Source of the DNA: an uncultured Spirochaetota bacterium
GTDB lineage: Bacteria > Spirochaetota > Brachyspiria > Brachyspirales > Brachyspiraceae
Length of the DNA stretch: 64,000 nt
Direction of reading: 5' to 3'
Assembly: GCA_944390575.1 (NCBI GenBank)
Contig: CALXQJ010000001.1
Location: 62,001 to 126,000 of the forward strand
The stretch's first letter is position 1. Each line of letters starts with the position of its first letter. Both the position numbers and the translations under genes were made by a program. Shown in pieces: positions 43,687-51,436 of the stretch. Under the pieces are notes generated by a model. That model searched no databases, was not told the origin of the DNA, and saw nothing but the letters and a program-made list of their open reading frames with translations.

Positions 43687-46214
43687 TATTCAAAAAATTT
43701 ATTTATATCTTTTATAATTTCTTTTGAGTTTGATTTTATTATACTAACATTTGGTAGCGATTCTATAAACTCTCTTCCATACTGTTTTGTATGTAGACGC
43801 TTATCTAATACAAGAACTATTCCCCTATCATATTTACTACGAATAAGACGACCAAAACCTTGCTTAAACTTAATAACAGCAAATGGTAATGCATAGTCTA
43901 AAAAAGCATTCCCTCCATTTTCTTCTATAAATTTATACCTACCTTCACTAATAGGATCCGTAGGCACAGCAAATGGTAGTTTTGGTATAATTACTACTTC
44001 TAAGTTTTTTCCAGATACATCAACACCCTCCCAAAAAGAATCAACTCCAAATAATACATTATTTGAAGAAGATTTAAACATATTTAAAAGAGTATGTCTA
44101 TGTATATTAGATGTTTGAGCTAAGGAGTTTATATTTTTATCTTTTAAGTATTTTTCTGTATTTTCATATACTTTTGTAAGAGAAGAAAAAGATGTAAATA
44201 GTATAAATGTACGCCCGCCTGTAATATCACATATATTTAGAAGCATTTTGGAAGTAAATGTATTAAAATTATCACTTACTATATCGGGCGTATCTGTAGC
44301 TATATAAAGCCTTGCATTATCTTTATAATTAAATGGAGATTCTAAATAGATCTCTATCTTTTTATTTTTATCTATAAAGTCAAACCCTAATCTACTACTA
44401 AAAAAATTAAAACTTTTTGATACAGTTAGAGTTGCAGAATACATAGCAACTGTATCAAATCTTGAATATAAAAAATCATTTAAATTTTTTGATACACTAA
44501 CAGGAGTAAGATGCCAATTTAATATAAGATTTCCTTTTTTAGTAAGTCTTGCTTCTATCCATCTTATGTATTCATCTTTTTTATATTCTATTGTAGAGTT
44601 TAATGATACTAATTGTCTTTTAAGTCTATCTAAATATGCATTTGCAAATTGTGATATCTCTTCATAGTCAAAATTTTTTTCTATAGCTATATCAAAAAAT
44701 TTTTTATAAAGCTTGTCGCAATTATTAACCAAAGCAGTCATAGAAGATACAATTTCTCTAAGTGGCTTTAATCCACTTTCTTTCCAATGAGTTGTATTTA
44801 CAAGCTCATTACTTACTCTAAACTTATAACCAAGTCCTTCTTTAGTTTGAATATTTTTATGACAATAAGTTAAAAATTGTTTAGACATATCATCAACTAC
44901 ATTTCTAAGTCTTGTAGTTAATTCATTAGATTTATCTATTAATTTCGAAATACTTTGAAAATCTTTCTTTTCTATGCTTGATTTATTTTCTTGTAGCATT
45001 ATATTAATACTTTCTATAATTCCAAGTCTTTTATTTTTTTTAATTCTTGATATATAATATAATGCTTTTAATATTCCATTTTTAGAACCCTCATCTCCAA
45101 AATAACTTGAAGCAGAATGTTCAAAATTATGAGCCTCATCTATTAATACTTTACTATATCTTGGTAATAAACTATATCTGCCACTAGTTTCTGCATAAAG
45201 CGATAAATCGGCACAAAGAATATGATGATTTACAACTAATAATTGTGTAGCATTAAGTTGTTTACGCATTTTATAAAAATAGCATTCTTCTAAATATTCA
45301 CACTTTCTATGAGTACAAGTATCAGTATCACAGGCAACCATTTCCCATAATTCACTTTTAGGTTTGTAGCCCAAATCTGTAATAGAACCATCTTTGGTAT
45401 TTTCCATCCAGCTATCAATATTTTCAAAAAAATTAATTTGTTCATCAAAATCAAGTCTATCAACATCATTAAGAGCATCTTTTACTTTTTTTATACAAAC
45501 ATAATTACTTCTACCTTTAACTAAGGCATATTTAACATTAGGTGCTACTCTATCTATTATATTAGGTAAGTCTTTATTGATTATTTGTTCTTGTAAATTA
45601 ATTGTATTTGTAGAAACCACTATTCTTGTTTTATTTTCTTTAAGCCAAAGAAGAGCTGGTATTAAATATGCATAAGATTTTCCTATTCCAGTACCTGCTT
45701 CTGATATTAAGTGTTTATTTGAGTTAAATGCTTTTATAGTTGCTTCTACTAACTCAGTTTGTTCTTGTCTATATTCATAATTTTTAAGCGATTGACTTAA
45801 AGTACCATTTTCAGCAAATATATATAAAGCATCAGCTTCATCAATATTTTTTACATCTTGAGTTTTTATAGGTCTTACAACCTCATAATAATCATCAACT
45901 TCATTATTAACTATATAAAATCCAACACCTGCATTATTTCCAAGTTCACTTGCGATAGTGAGATCTGCTCTTGAAGGAGTAAGCATTCCAGAAGGGTGAT
46001 TATGAATAACGGCATCAAACTCTAATGATAGTGATATAATAGCAGGCACTGAGTCTTTATTTCCTCTTGCTATTATTTCTATATAATCTAATATACCATT
46101 AGAATTAAAGTTAATTCCAAAATATACCTCATTACCATATGCAGATATGATTGATTTTCTAATAAAATTTATAGCATCTACAGAAAATACATTAGTTATA
46201 ACTCTATTATTCAT
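43683..46214 (-). CDS. DinG-type Fe-S helicase with N-terminal JAMM/RadC-like domain
   Basis: This 843-residue protein is a fusion. Residues 1-115 carry a JAMM metallopeptidase-like motif: Glu29 in GNEVYFGI and VIHNHPSGMLTPSRADLT (His71, His73, Ser81, Asp84). The rest is an XPD/DinG superfamily 2 helicase: RQEQTELVEATI, Walker A SEAGTGIGKSYAYL (172-180 region), four clustered Cys for an Fe-S centre (YVCIKK, CDTDTCTHRKCEYLEEC), DEAH in LIDEAHNFEHS, and late motifs FGVDSFWEGVDVSGKNLEVV (V/VI region) and KFKQGFGRLIRSKYDRGIV. The JAMM residues are complete, so catalysis is plausible. It diverges from the cNMP protein gene. Confidence 0.93.
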   Translation of the reverse strand: MNNRVITNVFSVDAINFIRKSIISAYGNEVYFGINFNSNGILDYIEIIARGNKDSVPAIISLSLEFDAVIHNHPSGMLTPSRADLTIASELGNNAGVGFYIVNNEVDDYYEVVRPIKTQDVKNIDEADALYIFAENGTLSQSLKNYEYRQEQTELVEATIKAFNSNKHLISEAGTGIGKSYAYLIPALLWLKENKTRIVVSTNTINLQEQIINKDLPNIIDRVAPNVKYALVKGRSNYVCIKKVKDALNDVDRLDFDEQINFFENIDSWMENTKDGSITDLGYKPKSELWEMVACDTDTCTHRKCEYLEECYFYKMRKQLNATQLLVVNHHILCADLSLYAETSGRYSLLPRYSKVLIDEAHNFEHSASSYFGDEGSKNGILKALYYISRIKKNKRLGIIESINIMLQENKSSIEKKDFQSISKLIDKSNELTTRLRNVVDDMSKQFLTYCHKNIQTKEGLGYKFRVSNELVNTTHWKESGLKPLREIVSSMTALVNNCDKLYKKFFDIAIEKNFDYEEISQFANAYLDRLKRQLVSLNSTIEYKKDEYIRWIEARLTKKGNLILNWHLTPVSVSKNLNDFLYSRFDTVAMYSATLTVSKSFNFFSSRLGFDFIDKNKKIEIYLESPFNYKDNARLYIATDTPDIVSDNFNTFTSKMLLNICDITGGRTFILFTSFSSLTKVYENTEKYLKDKNINSLAQTSNIHRHTLLNMFKSSSNNVLFGVDSFWEGVDVSGKNLEVVIIPKLPFAVPTDPISEGRYKFIEENGGNAFLDYALPFAVIKFKQGFGRLIRSKYDRGIVLVLDKRLHTKQYGREFIESLPNVSIIKSNSKEIIKDINKFFEY

Positions 46215-46222
46215 AGGATATA

Positions 46223-46250
46223 AATATAGTATATATTAAAATTTTGTCAA
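46223..46250 (-). promoter_or_regulatory. Promoter of the JAMM-DinG gene
   Basis: On the - strand: TTGACA (46250-46245), 16-base spacer, TATATT (46228-46223). The -10 lies 9 bases from the ATG at 46214, so the leader would be very short or absent. Confidence 0.55.
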
Positions 46251-46259
46251 ATAATTTTA

Positions 46260-46288
46260 TTTACTACATTCTTTATTTATGCTATAAT
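46260..46288 (+). promoter_or_regulatory. Promoter of the cNMP-domain protein gene
   Basis: TTTACT (46260-46265), 17-base spacer, TATAAT (46283-46288), followed by AGGAG at 46311 and ATG 46326. Confidence 0.75.
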
Positions 46289-46325
46289 CAATCCGTTAAT
46301 TATAGTCTTAGGAGAAATTATATAC

Positions 46326-47558
46326 ATGTTAAATTCTAAAGTAATTGAGTTTAAAAAAGATTCTATAATTTTTGTAACAGGTGGCATTCCAAATACAAAG
46401 TTCTATAAGATTCTATTTGGAAGTGTAGAAGAACATATATATGGTATTCATAGTATGGTTAATACTTATAATGAAAATGATATTATAGGAATTGTTAGTG
46501 CTGTTATAGGTGAGCCTTATTATTCTACTATAATAGCTAAAACTAATGTTACATTATTAGAAATAGATATCAGTACATTAGATAGTTTAGATAACTCTAT
46601 AGTTTCTGATAGTGTATATACTGAATTAATTGAATTTTTAGATATTTGGTTTAATAAATATTTTGATGAATTATCATATAAATTACATATAGATCATTAT
46701 ATAGAAAAAGATGCTTTAAAAATAGCTAAAATATATGAAGAAAATGGACATAAATATACAGCACTAAAAATGTATAAACAGATGAAAGATATGTTTCCAA
46801 ATGAAAATACAGACTTGTTTAATAGAAAAATAGAAGAATTAGATATTGATGAAAGTTTATATAATCCATCTAATGATATATGTAATTATTTAGAAATTAA
46901 TGATAAAAATTTACCTGTGCCTAATGTAGATCTTTGTGTATGTAAGCCTGGTTGTTGTGTTTATTCTGAACTTGAGAATAGTAATAATATATACATATTA
47001 AAATCGGGTACAGTAGGTATATATAATATTTTTAATGATAAAATAGTTACAAGAATGATAGCAGAAAAAGGTTCTATTATTGGATATAGAACTATTCTTG
47101 GAAAAGAATATCTAAAAACTACTGGTATAGTATTAGAAGATGCTCAGATACAAATAGTTAGAAAAGATGTGTTTTATGATTTAACTATAAATAATAATAT
47201 TGTAAAATATCATCTTATAAAAGTTATTTGTAGAAGAATATATAATGCTATTACAAAATTATATGTTCTAAATATAAAATCTATAATATCAAAGATTTAT
47301 AATTTATTATATGCATTGGTAAAAACAGAATTATTATTTAATACTAATAATGATATTAAGTATGTAAAGTTAGAATATAAAGTAGATGATATTTCTTCTA
47401 TGCTTGGAATATTTGATAGTGATAGAGTAAAAATAGAGTTAGAAAATGATAAAATCATATTAATAGATAAAACTGATAAGATAGTAATAACAGATTTAGA
47501 AAAATTCTATCAAAAATATGAGAAATTAAAAAGATTAGATAATGATAAACTCCTATAA
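46326..47558 (+). CDS. Protein with two cyclic-nucleotide-binding-like domains
   Basis: This 410-residue cytoplasmic protein has an N-terminal cNMP-like beta roll (about 1-90; FEF-like FKKDSIIFVTGG, NTYNENDIIGIVSAVIGEPY), a middle helical TPR-like part (EENGHKYTALKMYKQMKDMF) and a second beta roll (about 200-300; ENSNNIYILKSGTVGIYNIF, AEKGSIIGYRTILGKEYLKT). The last 100 residues may be a winged helix (VDDISSMLGIFDSDRVKIEL), as in Crp family regulators. Neither roll has an obvious full Gly-Glu...Arg phosphate cassette, so ligand binding is uncertain. The Cys-rich LCVCKPGCCVY segment before the second roll is unusual. Confidence 0.8.
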   Translation: MLNSKVIEFKKDSIIFVTGGIPNTKFYKILFGSVEEHIYGIHSMVNTYNENDIIGIVSAVIGEPYYSTIIAKTNVTLLEIDISTLDSLDNSIVSDSVYTELIEFLDIWFNKYFDELSYKLHIDHYIEKDALKIAKIYEENGHKYTALKMYKQMKDMFPNENTDLFNRKIEELDIDESLYNPSNDICNYLEINDKNLPVPNVDLCVCKPGCCVYSELENSNNIYILKSGTVGIYNIFNDKIVTRMIAEKGSIIGYRTILGKEYLKTTGIVLEDAQIQIVRKDVFYDLTINNNIVKYHLIKVICRRIYNAITKLYVLNIKSIISKIYNLLYALVKTELLFNTNNDIKYVKLEYKVDDISSMLGIFDSDRVKIELENDKIILIDKTDKIVITDLEKFYQKYEKLKRLDNDKLL

Positions 47559-47566
47559 AGAGTTAA

Positions 47567-48676
47567 TTATTCTTGAAACATATATTTAATACTATCATTT
47601 GTTAAAACTCCATAAAATTGATGTATTATATTATATCCACTTTTTATAGCATTAGTATCGTATGCACTATATACTTTATTATTTTCTAAAGTAGGCATTT
47701 TAATATTTGGATTATCAATAATTGCTTGTATTTCAAAATCTATAACTCTATTTTTATCATAAAAAAATGCATAATATGTAGGTATATAAGAAAATTGAAT
47801 TTCTTTATTTTTATTTATTTCTAAAGATAAAATAGTTCCAACATCTAAATAAGGATATCTTTTTTTATGATTGGATACGAAATTCCCTAAAGAATAAACT
47901 ATTATACCACTATGATTAGTACCTTCATATATTTCTACATTGCGAGGTACATGAGGATGATGACCTATAATAATATCTACTCCATTTTCTATTAATTCTC
48001 GAGCCACTTCATAGGTCCATTTTTCTGGAGTAGTGGTATATTCATAACCAAAATGTAATGATATAATTTTTATTTCATTATTTGTAGCTAAAAGTAAGTC
48101 AGACTTTACTTTTTCTACAAGTTCATATTTTTTAGGATAAAAATTCATAAAATATAAATATCCATTTTCATTAGTATTAGAACTTAATGCATTATCAAGC
48201 ATTGTGTAGGCTGATATAAAAATATTTACATTGTTAATATTTGTTATAGTAGGGGGTATATACTGTGAATTTGTAGAACCACCAAGAACTAATTTATTAT
48301 TTTTTCTAAGCTCTTCTATTGTTTCTGATTCAGCCTTTGGACCTTGATCATAAGCATGATTATTAGCTACAGAAAAACTATTAAAATAATTAAAGAAATA
48401 TCTCAGATATTCTATAGAACCATTGAAGTCTGGATAAGGCATAGGAGGTTTATTTGTATTTACAACAAACTCTAAATTAGCAAATACTATATCACCCTTA
48501 AGATAATCTCTCAAAGGATAAAGAACATCTTTAGTAGTAAATGAGTGTATAATAGTAGGATGTGTCATAATATCACCTACAAACACTAACTTTGCAGTAT
48601 TGTTATTATTATTCCTATAATTACTACAAGATATAATTGTTGTAAATAATAATAATAGACTAATGTATTTTTTCAT
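47567..48676 (-). CDS. CapA/PgsA-type metallophosphatase-like lipoprotein
   Basis: This 369-residue lipoprotein has signal MKKYISLLLLFTTIISC, with Cys17 acylated. It matches the CapA (PGA_cap) family: LVFVGDIMTHPTIIHSF, IVFANLEFVVNTNKPPMPYP, FSVANNHAYDQG, ISLHFGYEYTTTPEKWTYEV, VDIIIGHHPHVPRNVEIYEG and IIVYSLGNFVSNHKK carry the conserved Asp, Asn and His ligands. CapA helps make poly-gamma-glutamate in Bacillus, but the family is wider. It overlaps the upstream corC-like gene by 17 bases and ends the operon. Confidence 0.92.
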   Translation of the reverse strand: MKKYISLLLLFTTIISCSNYRNNNNNTAKLVFVGDIMTHPTIIHSFTTKDVLYPLRDYLKGDIVFANLEFVVNTNKPPMPYPDFNGSIEYLRYFFNYFNSFSVANNHAYDQGPKAESETIEELRKNNKLVLGGSTNSQYIPPTITNINNVNIFISAYTMLDNALSSNTNENGYLYFMNFYPKKYELVEKVKSDLLLATNNEIKIISLHFGYEYTTTPEKWTYEVARELIENGVDIIIGHHPHVPRNVEIYEGTNHSGIIVYSLGNFVSNHKKRYPYLDVGTILSLEINKNKEIQFSYIPTYYAFFYDKNRVIDFEIQAIIDNPNIKMPTLENNKVYSAYDTNAIKSGYNIIHQFYGVLTNDSIKYMFQE

Positions 48677-50009
48677 CAGAATAATTCTCCGAGTTAGTTT
48701 CTTGAATATGTCTAATATTCTTTATCGGAGTAAATTCCATTTCTATAATTCTTCTATCTTCAACTTTTGTAATTCTAACTCTGTAAGAATTTAATACTAA
48801 TCGTTCATTTATTGTAGGAATATGATCTAACTTATCAAGAACGTATCCTGCTATAGTTTGATATTCTTCACTTTCTATATTTAAATCAAATATGCTATTT
48901 ATTTCTTCTATAGAAGTATTTCCTTGAACTATAATTCTTTTTCCTTTAAATTTTATTAAATCAGCTTCTTTCTTATCACTCTCATCAGCTATTTCACCCA
49001 TAATCTCTTCAATAATATCTTCCATAGTAACAAGTCCAACAGTACCACCATATTCATCAATAATAATAGCCATCTGATACTGTTTCTTTTGCATATCATT
49101 AAATAAACTACTAATAGTTTTAGTCTCAGGAATAAAGTTAGGAAGCATAATATAATCTATAACTTTCTTAGTATTTTTAGATTTAGACTTATTATAATCT
49201 TTAAATAAAGATCTAGTATGAAATATTCCTATAATATGATCAACAGTCTCTTCATAAACAGGAAAACGAGATAGTCCAGTATCTACTGTAAGCTTTACTA
49301 TCTCATCTATAGTAGTTTCAGCATCAACAGATATCATATCTACTCTTGGAGTCATAATTTCATCTACAGTTTTATCTTTAAACTCTATAACACCTGTTAA
49401 TAATTCATGTGTAGATTTTTTAATAATTCCTTCTTGATGTCCAAGTTGTATTATAGTTGTAATATCATCAATACTTGATAGTGGAGATCTTTTAGTATCT
49501 CTCATAGATTTAGGTACAAATATATTTATTATTAAGTTTGTTACTTTTTCCATTAAAAAAGTAATAGGCTTAAAAATATAATAACAAAACTTTATAAATA
49601 ATAATATATAAGGTATAAAAAACTCAGCATTAACACGCATAATAACTTTAGGAACTATCTCACCAAAGATAATAATTAATATAGTAATAATAGCAGTAGC
49701 AATTGTAACCATTATATTTTCAGATATATATGGTATTAATAATGCTATTTTTACAGCAAATAGAGTAGTTAAAGAAGAAGCAACTATATTAACTATATTA
49801 TTGCCAACTAATATAGTAGGAATTATAGAGTTGGATTTTGACCAATATTTAGTATCACTTTCCTTGATTTTTTTCTCTCTAACAAGCCTCATCAATGTAA
49901 CATCATCTATAGAAGTATAGGCTGTTTCACTTCCAGAAAATAAAGCAGATAAACTTATAAGTAGCAGTATGACCAATATTTCAATAAAATAAAGAAATGA
50001 AGTATCCAT
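48660..50009 (-). CDS. CNNM/CBS/CorC-HlyC domain protein (TlyC-like)
   Basis: This 449-residue membrane protein has the DUF21/CNNM block at the N-terminus (ALFSGSETAYTSIDDVTLMR, ILIIIFGEIVPKVIMRVNAE, with three to four helices), two CBS domains (DEIMTPRVDMISVDAETTID, YQMAIIIDEYGGTVGLVTME) and a C-terminal CorC/HlyC transporter-associated domain. Close family members are called TlyC haemolysins in Brachyspira and act in magnesium or cobalt efflux elsewhere; the transport role is better supported. It lies between the amidase and capA-like genes. Confidence 0.92.
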   Translation of the reverse strand: MDTSFLYFIEILVILLLISLSALFSGSETAYTSIDDVTLMRLVREKKIKESDTKYWSKSNSIIPTILVGNNIVNIVASSLTTLFAVKIALLIPYISENIMVTIATAIITILIIIFGEIVPKVIMRVNAEFFIPYILLFIKFCYYIFKPITFLMEKVTNLIINIFVPKSMRDTKRSPLSSIDDITTIIQLGHQEGIIKKSTHELLTGVIEFKDKTVDEIMTPRVDMISVDAETTIDEIVKLTVDTGLSRFPVYEETVDHIIGIFHTRSLFKDYNKSKSKNTKKVIDYIMLPNFIPETKTISSLFNDMQKKQYQMAIIIDEYGGTVGLVTMEDIIEEIMGEIADESDKKEADLIKFKGKRIIVQGNTSIEEINSIFDLNIESEEYQTIAGYVLDKLDHIPTINERLVLNSYRVRITKVEDRRIIEMEFTPIKNIRHIQETNSENYSDEKIH

Positions 50010-50020
50010 AATTGTATTCT

Positions 50021-50686
50021 CTAATTTAAATTTTTTCTTATATTATATATAAAATTACTTCCAGGATCACTTTTAATAGTTGGAATATATTTAGAGTTTA
50101 ATTCTTTATATAGTCTAAAATGAGGTCTTGTATTATCCATATATTCATAATGACCTATAACATACTTTATACTACTATATTTTTGTTTTAGATATTTAAT
50201 TAATTCTATATTGGCTTTTAATTGTTCTTTAGTTAATTGTCCTGCATATCCTATATTTTCTATACTAATAGATTTATGATTAAAACCTATAGTATGCCTT
50301 ACAATATAATCAGTAGGAGTGCTTTTATATATCTCACCATTGGTATCAACTAAAAAATGAGTACCAACATTAACCTCACCACCATAATGAATATCTTTTC
50401 TACCAATTAAAATTTCTCTTTGAAAAACATTAACAGCCACATTTAAAGTTTTAGTTTCAGTAGAATGTATAACTATAATTTCAGGGTTATCTAAATATAT
50501 ATATGGCTCACCATAATGATCTTTAGTATATTTAGTTAATAAATTAAGTCTTAGTGAATTTGGAGTTATCATATAATCATCATTAATTTTTAACCTATTA
50601 GTATGAGGCTTACGATAAAAAGTAGAGAACTCACAAGACAATATAATAAAAGAAGTTAATATTAGACTATAAGTTATAATTTTCAT
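50021..50686 (-). CDS. N-acetylmuramoyl-L-alanine amidase (Amidase_2), lipoprotein
   Basis: This 221-residue lipoprotein has signal MKIITYSLILTSFIILSC with Cys18 acylated. The zinc amidase fold shows EIIVIHSTETKTLNVAV (first His), GTHFLVDTNGEIYKSTPTDY, VRHTIGFNHKSISIENIGYA and YVIGHYEYMDNTRPH with the later ligand His. It would trim peptidoglycan stem peptides in the periplasm from an inner or outer membrane anchor. It lies 11 bases from both neighbours in an operon with cheX and a CorC-type gene. Confidence 0.92.
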   Translation of the reverse strand: MKIITYSLILTSFIILSCEFSTFYRKPHTNRLKINDDYMITPNSLRLNLLTKYTKDHYGEPYIYLDNPEIIVIHSTETKTLNVAVNVFQREILIGRKDIHYGGEVNVGTHFLVDTNGEIYKSTPTDYIVRHTIGFNHKSISIENIGYAGQLTKEQLKANIELIKYLKQKYSSIKYVIGHYEYMDNTRPHFRLYKELNSKYIPTIKSDPGSNFIYNIRKNLN

Positions 50687-50697
50687 TATTAGAACTA

Positions 50698-51198
50698 TTA
50701 TATATCCATAGCAATATTAACACTAACAAATCCAATGTTAGACTGAAAAGGTATAATTATAGTTTGTAAATTTTTAGGAATAATCTGAATTTCTCTACCA
50801 TAGTATAGAATAGGAGGAGTAATATCACAGCTAATTCCTTCTTCAGCCAATTTAGTAATAGCAAGACCACTAATAGTATTACCCATTTCATTGATAACAC
50901 TTCTCATCATTTCAACAAATTCTTCTTCGCTATCATACTCACCACGTTTTTTATTAGTAAGATTTTCAGTAAGAAGCTGAGAGAAATTTTCTGGAAATTC
51001 ATATAGAACTTGACCATTTACATCCCCAACAATACCAATAGCTACACCATAACCAGAGAACAATTTTCTACCTTGCCCTTTAACTAAAGTACCTTTTTCC
51101 ATAGTTAGTTCAGCCATTTCTTTAAAAATAGATACTAAAGATACTATGAATGGATTAATAAATCTAACGTCCATAAATTTAACGGTATTAGTAAGCAT
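50698..51198 (-). CDS. CheX-like chemotaxis phosphatase
   Basis: This 166-residue cytoplasmic protein matches CheX of spirochaetes and Thermotoga, which dephosphorylates CheY-P. The catalytic Glu-x-x-Asn is in RSVINEMGNTISGLAITKL. Flanking family blocks are MDVRFINPFIVSLVSIFKEM, GYGVAIGIVGDVNGQVLYEF and NIGFVSVNIAMDI. ATG 51198 lies eight bases after AAAGGA. Unlike most cheX genes it is not with cheA/cheW/cheY but heads a cell-envelope operon. Confidence 0.9.
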   Translation of the reverse strand: MLTNTVKFMDVRFINPFIVSLVSIFKEMAELTMEKGTLVKGQGRKLFSGYGVAIGIVGDVNGQVLYEFPENFSQLLTENLTNKKRGEYDSEEEFVEMMRSVINEMGNTISGLAITKLAEEGISCDITPPILYYGREIQIIPKNLQTIIIPFQSNIGFVSVNIAMDI

Positions 51199-51262
51199 AA
51201 AAATATTCCTTTATTATTTTCTGTAAACTAAGCGTAACTAATAAAATATTCTATGATATGTA

Positions 51263-51291
51263 ATAGTACCATATAGATATATTTTTTTCAA
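51263..51291 (-). promoter_or_regulatory. Promoter of the cheX-amidase-corC-capA operon
   Basis: On the - strand: TTGAAA (51291-51286), 17-base spacer, TACTAT (51268-51263), about 65 bases before the cheX ATG. Confidence 0.65.
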
Positions 51292-51389
51292 CTAATTTTT
51301 TTATCATTATATAAATAAAATTAGAAATATTAATTTTTACTACTAAATATACGTAAATAAATATAGTATAAATATTTTTATTTTTAAAC

Positions 51390-51417
51390 TTGATATTTAA
51401 GAAAGCTATTATATAAT
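51390..51417 (+). promoter_or_regulatory. Promoter of dnaE
   Basis: TTGATA (51390-51395), 16-base spacer, TATAAT (51412-51417). The GGGGGAG site and ATG 51437 follow closely, so the leader is about 15 bases. Confidence 0.75.
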
Positions 51418-51436
51418 ACAAAAATCAGGGGGAGAT

